From NCBI RefSeq assembly GCF_007828045.1, contig NZ_VITN01000019.1:62001-126000 (forward strand): a stretch of 64,000 nucleotides of DNA, written 5' to 3'. The position numbers were made by a program, and so were the translations under genes. Source of the DNA: Nitrospirillum amazonense (GTDB lineage Bacteria > Pseudomonadota > Alphaproteobacteria > Azospirillales > Azospirillaceae). Shown one piece after another: positions 31,423 through 40,081 of this stretch (position 1 is the first letter of the stretch; the number at the start of each line of letters is the position of its first letter). The notes under the pieces are model-generated. The model ran no database searches. It was not told the origin of the DNA and worked only from the letters and a program-made list of their open reading frames with translations.

Positions 31423-31473
31423 CTATGAGGAGGGCGCGTAATACGTGCAGCAGAGGGGCAACGTCGTGACCAT
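31423..31473 (-). CDS. tyrS leader peptide with tandem tyrosine codons
   Basis: A 16-codon ORF reading MVTTLPLCCTYYAPSS, then TAG. It is preceded by AAGGA 8 bases before its ATG. The two tyrosine codons (TAT TAC) are adjacent at positions 11 and 12, and there is also a Cys-Cys pair. A ribosome stalled at the Tyr codons would cover the region just before the terminator hairpin that starts about 25 bases beyond the stop. Classical amino-acid attenuators (trp, phe, his leaders) have this layout. The assignment is inference from order, codons and structure; no homologue was compared. Confidence 0.7.
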   Translation of the reverse strand: MVTTLPLCCTYYAPSS

Positions 31474-31538
31474 GGGTGCCATCCTTCCCCGCCCCATCCC
31501 ACCTGTCAACAGGATGTCGATAATCCATTTGCCGACCT

Positions 31539-31663
31539 AAATTTCACATTTAATTATAGTTATTAAATCATATTGACACCATGTTTAACGCCAATTTAGC
31601 ATCTTGGCGAAATGTGAATTCACACTTCTAGATCGATAAATAGCAAATCAATGGTGTGAATTT
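31539..31663. promoter_or_regulatory. Divergent tyrS/ssu promoter region with three TGTGAA sites
   Basis: This AT-rich spacer has a rightward promoter candidate TTGACA (31573-31578) with TAGCAT 18 bases on (31597-31602). On the minus strand a TATAAT lies near 31552-31557. Three similar sites occur: AAATTTCACATTT (31539-31551), the perfect palindrome TGTGAATTCACA (31613-31624) and TGTGAATTT (31655-31663). Two of them flank the start side of the rightward promoter, as expected for an operator of the sulfonate genes, possibly bound by a sulfur-responsive regulator encoded elsewhere. Confidence 0.6.
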
Positions 31664-31698
31664 CCGATAGCCAGCCGGACGGCCGACGGGAGATTGTG

Positions 31699-32661
31699 AT
31701 GGGTAAAGCCTTTTCCGCCTTTTGCCGGTTGGCCCTGGCCGCCGCCCTGACACTGGGCATCGGCACCGCCAGCGCCGCGGAAAAGCCGGTGCGCATCGGC
31801 TATCAGAAGTACGGCACGCTGCTGCTGCTGAAGGAAAGCGGCAAACTGGACGCGCAGTTGAAAGCCCAAGGCATCGCTGTGGAATGGCGGGAATTCCCCG
31901 GCGGACCACAATTGCTGGAGGCGCTGAATGTCGGCGCGCTGGACTTCGGCATCACCGGTGAGGCGCCGCCCATCTTCGCCCAGGCGGCGGGCGCCCCCCT
32001 GGTCTATGTCGGCGTGGAACCCCCGGCGCCCAAGGGAGAGGCCATCTTGGTGCCCAAGGACAGCCCGCTCAAGAGCGTGGCCGACCTGAAGGGCAAGAAG
32101 GTGGCACTGAACAAGGGCTCCAACGTCCATTACCTGCTGGTGAAGGCGCTGGAGGATGCGGGCCTGGCGTACAGCGACATCCAGCCCACCTACCTGGCGC
32201 CGGCCGACGCCCGCGCGGCGTTCGAGCAGGGCAGCGTCGACGCGTGGGTCATCTGGGACCCCTACTATGCCGCCGCGCAGGCCGCCACCCAGGCGCGCGT
32301 GCTGGTGGACGGCGTGCGCGCCGACGGCGGCCCCCTGGTGGCCAACCACCAGTTCTACCTGGCCGAACGCGGCTTCAGCGAGACCCGGCCCCAGGTGGTG
32401 CAGACTATCTTGGGGGCGCTGAAGGACATCGACGCCGCCTCGCGCGGCGATCAGAAGGCCGTGGCCCAGCGCCTGAGCCCGCAGGTGGGCATTCCAGCAC
32501 CGGTGCTGGAGACGGCGCTGGCCCGCATGGGCTACGGCGTGCAGCCCATCACGCCCGACGTGATCGCCGCCCAACAGAAGATCGCCGACACCTTCCATCA
32601 GCTGGGGCTGATCCCCAAGCCCATCCGCGTCTCCGACGCCATTCCGGGATCGAAGTCATGA
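31699..32661 (+). CDS. ssuA: Aliphatic sulfonate ABC transporter, periplasmic binding protein
   Basis: A 320-residue periplasmic solute-binding protein that delivers alkanesulfonates to the SsuBC importer. It starts with a Sec signal ([19 protein letters not shown]). The SsuA/TauA-type motifs are [15 protein letters not shown], the sulfonate-contacting [45 protein letters not shown] and [17 protein letters not shown] lies before the ATG at 31699; a GTG three bases upstream is less likely. The stop overlaps the ssuD start (ATGA). It is the first gene of a four-gene operon with its own promoter region, presumably induced by sulfur limitation as in other bacteria. Confidence 0.95.
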   Translation: MGKAFSAFCRLALAAALTLGIGTASAAEKPVRIGYQKYGTLLLLKESGKLDAQLKAQGIAVEWREFPGGPQLLEALNVGALDFGITGEAPPIFAQAAGAPLVYVGVEPPAPKGEAILVPKDSPLKSVADLKGKKVALNKGSNVHYLLVKALEDAGLAYSDIQPTYLAPADARAAFEQGSVDAWVIWDPYYAAAQAATQARVLVDGVRADGGPLVANHQFYLAERGFSETRPQVVQTILGALKDIDAASRGDQKAVAQRLSPQVGIPAPVLETALARMGYGVQPITPDVIAAQQKIADTFHQLGLIPKPIRVSDAIPGSKS

Positions 32662-33887
32662 GCAATAACGCCCTTCTCCCCGCCGAACCGGTGACGGAAG
32701 CCACCGTAACCGAGGCGAACGTCTTCTGGTTCATCCCCACCCACGGCGACGGCCGCTACCTGGGCACCACCCACGGCGCGCGCGCCGTCAGCTTCGACTA
32801 CCTGAAGCAGATCGCGCAGGCGGCCGACAGCCTGGGCTATTACGGCGTGCTGCTGCCCACCGGGCGCAGCTGCGAGGACAGCTGGGTCATCGCCTCGGCC
32901 CTGGCCCCGCTGACGGAGCGGCTGCGCTATCTGGTGGCGGTACGGCCCGGCTTGCAGTCGCCCGCGGTGTCGGCCCGCATGGCGGCGACCCTGGACCGGG
33001 TGTCCAACGGCCGGCTGCTGATCAACGTCGTCACCGGCGGCGACCCGGTGGAGAACGCCGGCGACGGCATCTTCCTGTCGCATACCGAGCGCTATGAGGT
33101 GACGCGGGAATTCCTGTCGGTCTGGACCCGCCTGATCGCCGGCGAGACGGTGCATTATGAAGGCAAGCACATCCGCATCGAGGATGGGCGGCTGTTCTTC
33201 CCCTCCCTGCAACGGCCCTACCCGCCCCTCTATTTCGGCGGGTCGTCCACCGCCGGCATCGACGTGGCGGCGGAGACGGTGGACAAGTACCTGACCTGGG
33301 GCGAACCGCCGGCGCAGGTGGCGGAGAAGGTGGCCGCCGTCCGTGCCGCCGCCGCCGCGAAGGGCCGCACGGTGACCTTCGGCATCCGCCTGCATGTCAT
33401 CGTGCGCGAAACCAACGAAGCCGCCTGGCGTGCCGCCGATGAGCTGATCCAGCACGTCGACGACGCCACCATCGCGCAGGCGCAGAAGACCTTCGCCCGC
33501 ATGGACAGCGTGGGTCAGGCCCGCATGCAGGCGCTTCACGGCGGCCGGCGCGATAAGCTGGAGGTCAGCCCCAACCTGTGGGCCGGCGTGGGCCTGGTGC
33601 GCGGCGGCGCCGGCACCGCCTTGGTAGGCGATCCGGAAACGGTGGCGCAGCGCATGAAGGAATACATGGCCGTCGGCATCGACAGCTTCATCCTGTCGGG
33701 CTATCCGCACCTGGAGGAAGCCTACCGCTTCGCCGAGCTGGTCTTCCCCCTGCTGCCGCTGGCGCCGGGCAACGGCCGGGACAAGGGCGAGGCCACCAAC
33801 CACGGCCCCTTTGGCGAGCGTATCGCCAACACCCTGCCCCCGGCGCCCAAGGAGACCGTCGCCCTACGCGAGGCGTCCGCATCATGA
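32658..33887 (+). CDS. ssuD: FMNH2-dependent alkanesulfonate monooxygenase
   Basis: A 409-residue flavin-dependent monooxygenase of the bacterial luciferase fold that splits alkanesulfonates into aldehyde and sulfite. Diagnostic SsuD blocks are [15 protein letters not shown] near the start, [13 protein letters not shown] (with the conserved active-site cysteine), [28 protein letters not shown] and [18 protein letters not shown]. It is slightly longer than Escherichia coli SsuD because of N- and C-terminal tails. It is coupled at both ends by ATGA overlaps. The flavin reductase SsuE that normally supplies FMNH2 is not in the operon, so reduced flavin must come from another source. Confidence 0.96.
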   Translation: MSNNALLPAEPVTEATVTEANVFWFIPTHGDGRYLGTTHGARAVSFDYLKQIAQAADSLGYYGVLLPTGRSCEDSWVIASALAPLTERLRYLVAVRPGLQSPAVSARMAATLDRVSNGRLLINVVTGGDPVENAGDGIFLSHTERYEVTREFLSVWTRLIAGETVHYEGKHIRIEDGRLFFPSLQRPYPPLYFGGSSTAGIDVAAETVDKYLTWGEPPAQVAEKVAAVRAAAAAKGRTVTFGIRLHVIVRETNEAAWRAADELIQHVDDATIAQAQKTFARMDSVGQARMQALHGGRRDKLEVSPNLWAGVGLVRGGAGTALVGDPETVAQRMKEYMAVGIDSFILSGYPHLEEAYRFAELVFPLLPLAPGNGRDKGEATNHGPFGERIANTLPPAPKETVALREASAS

Positions 33888-34672
33888 CTAGGGCCACCGC
33901 ACTGCGCCGGGGGCTGGTTCCCTGGCTGCTGCCCATCGCCCTGCTGGCGGTGTGGCAGGTGGCGGCCAAGGCGGGATGGCTGTCGGCCCGGGTGCTGCCG
34001 GCGCCCAGCGACATCGCTGTCGCCTTCTGGACGACATTGCGCGACGGCAGCCTGCCCCACCATGTCGGCATCAGCGCGGAACGCGCCGTGCTGGGCCTGA
34101 TCATCGGCGGCGGCCTGGGTTTCGCCCTGGGCCTGATCAACGGCGCCCTGCCCATCGCCGAGGACATCCTGGACAGCAGTTTGCAGATGCTGCGCAACGT
34201 GCCGCACCTGGCCATCATCCCCATGGTCATCCTGTGGTTCGGCATCGGGGAGGAGGCCAAGGTCTTCCTGGTGGCCGTGGGTGTCCTGTTCCCCATGTAC
34301 CTGAACACCTTCCACGGCATCCGCTCGGTTGACCGGGGCCTGGTGGAGATGGGGCGGGTCTACGGCCTTGGTCCCGTGGCCCTTTATCTGCGCGTCATCC
34401 TGCCGGGCGCCCTGCCCGCCATCCTGGTGGGCCTGCGCTATGCCCTGGGCATCATGTGGCTGACCCTGATCGTGGCGGAGACCATCTCCGCCTCCTCCGG
34501 CATCGGCTACATGACCATGAACGCGCGGGAGTTCCTGCAGACCGACATGGTGCTGCTGGGCATCATCGTCTATGCCCTGCTGGGCAAGCTGGCCGACATC
34601 GCGTCGCGCTGGCTGGAGCGTAGGGCGCTGGACTGGAACCCGTCCTTCCACACCGGGCTGGAGGCGGCATGA
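33884..34672 (+). CDS. ssuC: Sulfonate ABC transporter permease
   Basis: A 262-residue inner-membrane permease with about six hydrophobic segments and the binding-protein-dependent transport signature. The cytoplasmic EAA-like loop lies around [37 protein letters not shown]. The block [27 protein letters not shown] is typical of the SsuC/TauC group and helps identify the decayed permease fragment just downstream. The start ATG overlaps the ssuD stop. It pairs with SsuB and receives substrate from SsuA. Confidence 0.95.
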   Translation: MTRATALRRGLVPWLLPIALLAVWQVAAKAGWLSARVLPAPSDIAVAFWTTLRDGSLPHHVGISAERAVLGLIIGGGLGFALGLINGALPIAEDILDSSLQMLRNVPHLAIIPMVILWFGIGEEAKVFLVAVGVLFPMYLNTFHGIRSVDRGLVEMGRVYGLGPVALYLRVILPGALPAILVGLRYALGIMWLTLIVAETISASSGIGYMTMNAREFLQTDMVLLGIIVYALLGKLADIASRWLERRALDWNPSFHTGLEAA

Positions 34673-35442
34673 TGGTCCCCCTGCGCGCGGCAGCACCCTC
34701 ACCCGAGGTTCAGGACCAGGCTACCGTTGCCGGCAAGGGCTTGGAACTGGCCTTCGAGGGCGTCACCAAGGCCTTCGGCGACGTGGGCGTGCTGAAGGGC
34801 CTGGACCTGGTCATCCCAGCGGGGCAGTTCGTCGCCGTCGTCGGCCGCTCGGGTGGTGGCAAGACCACGCTGATGCGCCTCATCGCCGGGCTGGACGGCC
34901 CAACTGGTGGCGCCATCCGCATCGACGGCACGGCCCGCCGGGGCCTGCAGCCGGACGTGCGCCTGCTGTTCCAGGACGCCCGGCTGCTGCCCTGGCAGCG
35001 GGTGCTGAGCAATGTCGGCATCGCCCGTGACCCTGGCTGGAAGGCGCGCGCCCAGGCGCTACTGGCCGAGGTGGGCCTGGCGGAACGGGCGGGCGACTGG
35101 CCTTACGTCCTGTCCGGCGGGCAGAAGCAGCGCGTGGCCCTGGCCCGCGCCCTGGTGACCGAGCCGGGCATCCTGCTGCTGGACGAACCCTTCGGCGCTC
35201 TGGACGCCCTGACCCGGGCGGACATGCACCGCCTGCTGACCCGGGTTTGGCGCCAGCACGGCTTCACCGCCATCCTCATCACCCATGACGTGGCGGAGGC
35301 CGTGGCCCTGGCCGACCGCGTACTGGTGCTGCGCGACGGCCGCGTGGCCGAGGACATCACCGTCGACATCCCCCGCAGCGCCCGCGCCACCGGCGCCCCC
35401 CGCCTGGCGGAACTGGAACGCCGCATCCTCAGTGCCGTCTAA
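34669..35442 (+). CDS. ssuB: Sulfonate ABC transporter ATP-binding protein
   Basis: A 257-residue ATPase that powers sulfonate import. The Walker [11 protein letters not shown]-loop [12 protein letters not shown], signature [15 protein letters not shown], Walker [13 protein letters not shown] and switch His (LITHDV) are all present. The DARLLPWQ and [22 protein letters not shown] segments fit the SsuB/TauB type. Its first ATG overlaps the ssuC stop; a second ATG three bases on is equally usable. It is the last intact gene of the operon. Confidence 0.95.
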   Translation: MMVPLRAAAPSPEVQDQATVAGKGLELAFEGVTKAFGDVGVLKGLDLVIPAGQFVAVVGRSGGGKTTLMRLIAGLDGPTGGAIRIDGTARRGLQPDVRLLFQDARLLPWQRVLSNVGIARDPGWKARAQALLAEVGLAERAGDWPYVLSGGQKQRVALARALVTEPGILLLDEPFGALDALTRADMHRLLTRVWRQHGFTAILITHDVAEAVALADRVLVLRDGRVAEDITVDIPRSARATGAPRLAELERRILSAV

Positions 35443-35460
35443 AAGAAGGAAAGCGCCCGA

Positions 35461-35700
35461 ATGACGACCAAATCCACCCCCTCGCGCCGCACCCTGCTGG
35501 CCGGCGGCCTGGCCGTGGCGGCCGCTCCGCTGCTGCGCCCGCGCCGCGCCTTGCAGGGCCTGCGCGCCATTCCGTCGCTGGCCTAGGTGGCGCTGTTCCT
35601 GCTGTGGCTGGACATCTTCGAGATGTCCAAGGTCGCGCTGGACGACATCCAGGCGAGGGCCATGTCCCGCCCCCGCGACCGGGACGCCCACACCTTTTGA
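35461..35700 (+). pseudogene. Decayed remnant of a second sulfonate-type ABC transporter
   Basis: After an AAGGA ribosome site an ATG opens a 41-codon frame: a Tat-type signal (TPSRRTLLAGGLAVAAAPLL) typical of ABC binding proteins. It runs straight into RALQGLRAIPSLA, the middle of an SsuC/TauC-type permease. A TAG stop at 35584-35586 stands where the family has Trp (LAW). The same frame continues as VALFLLWLDIFEMSKVAL, still clearly permease, and ends in an unrelated tail at 35700. Comparison with the intact ssuC block [24 protein letters not shown] supports this. So an internal deletion has fused two genes, followed by an amber mutation. Confidence 0.7.
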
Positions 35701-35831
35701 AGTTCATAAAAGGCAACTACGTGCCGCCTTGAACCAATCGCTGGCCCCTGACACTCTGGCACCCGACAGCCTGACCGCCGCCGCCCTATGACCGGCACCG
35801 CTGCAACCGGTATCACTTGATCGGGTTCCAC

Positions 35832-37328
35832 ATGTCCCTGGGTGATGCGCCCCACCAAAGAACCGCCCCCCGCGTCGTCATCCTGGGCGGCGGGTTCAGC
35901 GGGGCCGTGGCCGCCCTGCACCTGGCCCGCAATACACCCGTGCCGGTGGACATCGATATCGTGGAACCGCGCCCGCTGCTGGGGGGCGGTGTGGCCTATT
36001 CCACCCCCGACCCGCAGCACCGCATCAACGTGCCGGCCGCGCGCATGAGCGCCTTTTCCGCCGACATGGGGCATTTCGACCGCTGGCTGCGCCGCTCCGG
36101 CGTCTTGGCCACCGACCCGCAGGCCCTGGTCAAGGGCGGGCACATCTTCTCCAGCCGGCTGGAGTTCGGGCGCTATCTCGACGGGCTGGTGCGGGAACAG
36201 GCGGCGTCGGACGGGCCCGCCCACATCCGTCATGTGCAGCAGCGGGCGACATCCATCACCCCCATCCCGCGCGATGCGCCGCCGGGCCAATCCTTCGGCT
36301 ATGCCGTGGCGCTGGAAAACGGCGGCCGCCTGGTGGCCGACGTGGTGATCATCGCCACCAGCCATCCGCCGCCGTCCCCGCCCCGGAACCTGGTGGAAGC
36401 GCTGGGCGGCGATCCGCGCCTGATCGCCAACCCCTGGGCGCCCGGCGCGCTGGACGGACTGGACGCGAATGCCCGGATGCTGGTGGTGGGCTCAGGCCTG
36501 ACCATGGCAGACATCCTGGCCACGCTGGAGGCCGGGGGACACAAGGGCCCCATCACCGTCTTCTCCCGTCGCGGGCTGACGCCCCGGGGGCATGCCTTGG
36601 ACGCGAGCGATTTGGTGGGCGACTTCGCCACCCGGCCCGAGGTGACGGCCCTGGCCCTGTTGCGCCGCATCCGCGCCACGGTGAAAGCGGCGGAGGTCGA
36701 GGGTAGGCCGTGGCAGGTGGTGCTGGACGCCGTGCGCCGCGACGCCCGCGCCATCTGGCAGGCCCTGCCCCTGGAGCAGAAGCGCAAACTGCTGCGTCAC
36801 CTGCGCCCCTTCTGGGACGCGCACCGCTACCGCATCGCCCCGCAGCCCGAGGCGACGATCCATGAGTTAGGGGCGCGGGGACAGCTGGAAATTCTGGCGG
36901 CCAGCCTGGCCGACATCCGGGCCGACGCCGATGGCGTTCATGCCACCCTGCGCCCCCGCCGGGGCGGCCCCGCCCTGGCCCGCACGGTGGACGCGGTGGT
37001 GGTTGCCACCGGACCGGCGCACGACCATCTGATCGACGCCGTTCCCGCCCTGGCGCCCCTGGTGTCGGCCGGACGGCTTCATCCCGACGCGCTGGGCCTG
37101 GGCATCGCCGTGGACGAGCAGAGCCGCGTCATCGACGTGCGCGGCGTGCCGGATGAGACGCTATGGGTGGCCGGCCCCCTGGCCCGCGCTACCTTTGGCG
37201 AGCTGATGGGCCTGCCCCAGGTGCTGACCCATGCTGAGGATGTGGCGCGGGCCGTGGCCAAGCGCCTGCCGGGCCAAACGGCCCCGGAAATGCCGAAGGC
37301 AGGCACCCGCAGTCGAATGCCCGCTTGA
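35832..37328 (+). CDS. FAD/NAD(P)-binding protein (YdhS-like)
   Basis: A 498-residue flavoprotein-like protein of the FAD-NAD(P)-binding family. The dinucleotide motif VVILGGGFSGAVAALHLA lies near residue 15. The block HRINVPAARMSAF is typical of the family, and VVGSGLTMADILATLEAGG near residue 220 gives the second nucleotide-binding fold. The start is taken as the ATG at 35832; a TTG five codons earlier is possible. The biochemical role of the family is not settled. It follows the sulfonate operon on the same strand, and the operon lacks a flavin reductase. It might therefore supply reducing power, but that is speculative. Confidence 0.85.
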   Translation: MSLGDAPHQRTAPRVVILGGGFSGAVAALHLARNTPVPVDIDIVEPRPLLGGGVAYSTPDPQHRINVPAARMSAFSADMGHFDRWLRRSGVLATDPQALVKGGHIFSSRLEFGRYLDGLVREQAASDGPAHIRHVQQRATSITPIPRDAPPGQSFGYAVALENGGRLVADVVIIATSHPPPSPPRNLVEALGGDPRLIANPWAPGALDGLDANARMLVVGSGLTMADILATLEAGGHKGPITVFSRRGLTPRGHALDASDLVGDFATRPEVTALALLRRIRATVKAAEVEGRPWQVVLDAVRRDARAIWQALPLEQKRKLLRHLRPFWDAHRYRIAPQPEATIHELGARGQLEILAASLADIRADADGVHATLRPRRGGPALARTVDAVVVATGPAHDHLIDAVPALAPLVSAGRLHPDALGLGIAVDEQSRVIDVRGVPDETLWVAGPLARATFGELMGLPQVLTHAEDVARAVAKRLPGQTAPEMPKAGTRSRMPA

Positions 37329-37337
37329 TCAAACGGT

Positions 37338-38420
37338 TTAAATCACGCGGCGGATCCAGCCCTCGACCAGCGGCGCCAGGCTGCCGCGCTGCATGCCGAC
37401 CAGGCGCTCGCGCAGGTCGGACGTGGTCGCCCCACCCTCGCCATTGCCGATGACGAAATCGCCCTGGGCCGTGCGCACGGTGCCGATGGGCGCCAGCACG
37501 GCGGCGGTGCCGCAGGCGAAGGCCTCGCGCACCCGGCCGGTGGCGGCATCCTCCTTCCACTGCGCCAGGGTATAGGGCTCCTCCACCACCGTGTGGCCCA
37601 GGCTGCGCGCCAGCTGGATGATGCTGTCGCGGGTGATGCCGGGCAGGATGGTGCCGCTGAGCGGCGGGGTCAGCAGACTGCCGTCGTCCCGGACGAAGAA
37701 GACGTTCATGCCGCCCAACTCCTCGATCCAGCGATGCTCCGCCGCGTCCAGGAACACCACTTGGTCGCAGCCGTGCTTGCTGGCCTCCAGCTGGGCGATC
37801 AGGCTGGCGGCGTAGTTGCCACCGCACTTGGCCGCACCGGTGCCGCCGGGGGCGGCGCGCGTGTAGTTGTCCGGCGCCCAGATGGTGATGGCCTTGGCCC
37901 CGCCCTTGAAGTAGGCGCCCACCGGGCAGGCGATCACGCAGAAGACGTACTCCGACGCCGGCCGCACGCCCAGGAAAGCCTCGTTGGCGAACATGAAGGG
38001 CCGGATGTACAGGCTGCCGCCCTCCCCGCCGGGGATCCAGGCCTGGTCGATGCGCACCAGCTGCTCCACCGCCTCCAGGAACAGTTCTTCCGAAATCAGC
38101 GGCATGGCCATGCGCTCCGCTGAGTCCCGGAAGCGCTTGGCATTGGCGTCGGGCCGGAACAGCGTCACCCCGCCGTCCGCCGCGCGATAGGCCTTCATGC
38201 CCTCGAAGATTTCCTGGGCGTAGTGCAGCACGGCCGCCGCCGGATCCAGCGCGAACGGCACCCGCGCCGTGACCTTGGCGTCGTGCCAGCCCTGGCCTTC
38301 CGTCCAGCGGATCGTCACCATGTGATCGGTGAATACCTTGCCGAAGCCGGGGTTTTCCAGGATGCGGGCCAGGGTGGCGGCGTCGGTCGGATTGGCGGTG
38401 CGGTCTATCGTGAACGTCAT
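37338..38420 (-). CDS. ilvE: Branched-chain amino-acid aminotransferase
   Basis: A 360-residue fold-type IV PLP enzyme that interconverts branched-chain amino acids and 2-oxo acids. Motifs are HYAQEIFEGMKAYR, FRPDANAKRF, SLYIRPFMFANEAFLGV, the Schiff-base lysine in GGTGAAKCGGNYAASL, and GMNVFFV. The long form with an N-terminal extension (about 360 residues) fits the group II type common in alphaproteobacteria. The ATG at 38420 is chosen; the frame opens eight codons earlier but lacks a better ribosome site. It converges on the flavoprotein gene, with nine bases between the stops. Confidence 0.95.
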   Translation of the reverse strand: MTFTIDRTANPTDAATLARILENPGFGKVFTDHMVTIRWTEGQGWHDAKVTARVPFALDPAAAVLHYAQEIFEGMKAYRAADGGVTLFRPDANAKRFRDSAERMAMPLISEELFLEAVEQLVRIDQAWIPGGEGGSLYIRPFMFANEAFLGVRPASEYVFCVIACPVGAYFKGGAKAITIWAPDNYTRAAPGGTGAAKCGGNYAASLIAQLEASKHGCDQVVFLDAAEHRWIEELGGMNVFFVRDDGSLLTPPLSGTILPGITRDSIIQLARSLGHTVVEEPYTLAQWKEDAATGRVREAFACGTAAVLAPIGTVRTAQGDFVIGNGEGGATTSDLRERLVGMQRGSLAPLVEGWIRRVI

Positions 38421-38536
38421 GATCTCAAGCCTTCGTGTCCCCATGCCGGTAGCTTAATCGATCGGCCGGCCGCATACGGTCATGCATTTTTGGTCCCAGG
38501 TGGTACGGCGGATTTTCAAACCTGCCTAGCGGCCGG

Positions 38537-38559
38537 ATCAGATCGAAGCTAAATCTGAT
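38537..38559. promoter_or_regulatory. Inverted repeat before the MFS gene
   Basis: ATCAGAT (38537-38543) and ATCTGAT (38553-38559) are separated by nine bases and lie 37 bases upstream of the transporter start. The 23-base dyad in the divergent ilvE/MFS region is a possible operator. Confidence 0.45.
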
Positions 38560-38595
38560 GCGAAACGCCATTAAAGAACAACGGCGGAGGACGGA

Positions 38596-39804
38596 ATGGG
38601 CGAAACATTGCTGGCCGGGGCGGCCGGACCTGTGGGAATGCCAGCGGGTGTGCAGCGCCTGACCATGGGGCTGTGCTTCCTGGCGGCCGCGATCGAGGGG
38701 TTCGACCTGCAGTCGGCCGGCGTAGCCGCCCCCCGGCTGGCCCCCGCCTTCCAGTTGGACCCCACGCAAATGAGCCTGGTGTTCAGCGCCGCCATCGCCG
38801 GCCTGATCGTGGGCGCCCTGGTGGGCGGCCGCGTTTCCGACCTCAAGGGACGCAAGGTAGCGCTGATGCTGTCGCTGGGCGTCTTCGGCCTGTTCTCCTG
38901 CCTTACCGCACTGGCCTGGGATTATCCCAGCCTGTTGGCCGCCCGCTTCCTGACCGGCCTGGGCCTGGGCGGTGCCTTTCCCAACCTGATCGCCATCGCC
39001 TCGGAAAGCACGGAGCGGGGCAAGGCCGGCGCCGTGGCCATCATCTATGCCGGCATGCCCTTGGGCGGGGCGCTGGCCGCCGTCATGGCCTTGCGGGGCG
39101 GCCACGGCGATTGGCAGACGGTGTTCTGGATGGGCGGCATCGCCCCGCTGGCGCTGCTGCCCATCCTGGCCGTGGCCCTGCCCGCCTTCCGCGTGGCGCC
39201 GGCGGCCGACACCCCGCGCCGGGGCATCGTTCAGGCCCTATTCGCCCCGGGGCGGCGCGTGGACACAGGCGCCCTGTGGCTGGGGTCGTTTTTTGCGCTG
39301 CTGGTGCTGTACCTGCTGCTGAACTGGCTGCCCGTGCTGTTGTTATCCCGGGGCCTGCCCCGTACCCTGGTGCTGGGCGTGCAGATCGTCTTCAACATGG
39401 GCGGCGCCTGCGGCTCCGGCATCGCCGGCCAATTGATGGACCGGGTGGACCGTCGGCTGGCCGTGATCATCATCTTCCTGGCCTTGGCGCTGGCCCTGGC
39501 CGGCCTGGCCGGGGCGGAGGCCAATTTCCTCATGGCCGTGGCCGCTGTCGCCGGCGCGGCGGTGCTGGCGGCCCAGGCCATGATCTATGGGCTGGCCCCC
39601 AGCTATTACCCGGCGGAGGTGCGCGGGTTGGGCGTGGGTGCCGTGGTGGCCGCCGGGCGCCTGGGCTCCGTCGCCGGCCCCCTGTTGGCCGGCCAGTTGA
39701 TCGCCAGCGGCAGCAGCAGCGCCGACGTGCTGATGGGCATTATCCCGGTGGCAGTGTTGAGTGGCATCGCCACCTTCGTCCTGGTGGCCCGCCGCCACGC
39801 TTAG
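38596..39804 (+). CDS. MFS transporter, aromatic acid:H+ symporter type
   Basis: A 402-residue inner-membrane transporter with about 12 hydrophobic helices. The motif GFDLQSAGVAAPRLA in helix 1 and GGRVSDLKGRKVALM in loop 2-3 are characteristic of the aromatic acid/H+ symporter (AAHS) family, which includes MhpT and PcaK. GLGLGGAFPNLIAIASES and SYYPAEVRGLGVG are further family blocks. A GGAGGACGGA stretch precedes the ATG. The substrate is probably a small aromatic or related carboxylate. The stop codon overlaps that of the opposing small HTH gene. Confidence 0.88.
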   Translation: MGETLLAGAAGPVGMPAGVQRLTMGLCFLAAAIEGFDLQSAGVAAPRLAPAFQLDPTQMSLVFSAAIAGLIVGALVGGRVSDLKGRKVALMLSLGVFGLFSCLTALAWDYPSLLAARFLTGLGLGGAFPNLIAIASESTERGKAGAVAIIYAGMPLGGALAAVMALRGGHGDWQTVFWMGGIAPLALLPILAVALPAFRVAPAADTPRRGIVQALFAPGRRVDTGALWLGSFFALLVLYLLLNWLPVLLLSRGLPRTLVLGVQIVFNMGGACGSGIAGQLMDRVDRRLAVIIIFLALALALAGLAGAEANFLMAVAAVAGAAVLAAQAMIYGLAPSYYPAEVRGLGVGAVVAAGRLGSVAGPLLAGQLIASGSSSADVLMGIIPVAVLSGIATFVLVARRHA

Positions 39805-40028
39805 GCGGGAACGGCCGCCCCGTCTAGCCGCATGCGTCGGCCGCGCCGATGATCCACCGGCGTGGCCAGGCGCAGCAGGTGGCGCTTGTGCTGGACGGAG
39901 GCCACGGTACGGCCCAATGCCTGGGCGATTTCGCGGTCGCCGTGGCCGGCGGCGTTCATGGCGATCAGCTGAGCCAGGCTTTCCTCATCCCAGGATCGCG
40001 CGGGGCCCAGTTTGGCGGCGCTACGCAT
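39801..40028 (-). CDS. Small Myb/GcrA-like helix-turn-helix protein
   Basis: A 75-residue basic protein. The pattern W-x-E-ESLAQLIAMNAAGHGDREIAQALGRT with ASVQHKRHLLRL resembles the SANT/Myb-like or GcrA-type DNA-binding helix-turn-helix. The ATG at 40028 is preceded by AGGTGAG, which decides it over an ATG 11 codons earlier. Its stop (TAA) overlaps the MFS stop (TAG) in the four bases TTAG. It follows a degenerate nucleotidyltransferase gene on the same strand with a 53-base gap, so the two may form a small operon. Function unknown; DNA binding is an inference. Confidence 0.7.
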   Translation of the reverse strand: MRSAAKLGPARSWDEESLAQLIAMNAAGHGDREIAQALGRTVASVQHKRHLLRLATPVDHRRGRRMRLDGAAVPA

Positions 40029-40081
40029 GCTCTCACCTTGAGTGTTAGAAACGGCGTCCAAGTGTCTGGTGAAAATAAACT

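Noticed and set aside
31320-31530. T-box riboswitch upstream of tyrS
   Set aside because: No specifier-loop architecture or T-box sequence is visible; the short ORF with Tyr codons and terminator fits leader-peptide attenuation better.
35461-35586. 41-codon ORF as a complete small Tat-exported protein
   Set aside because: Permease sequence continues in frame after the stop, so it is best explained as a decayed fusion, although translation of the short frame is not excluded.
38421-38490. 20-codon ORF before ilvE as a branched-chain leader peptide
   Set aside because: It has no run of Leu, Ile or Val codons and no terminator-like hairpin follows it.
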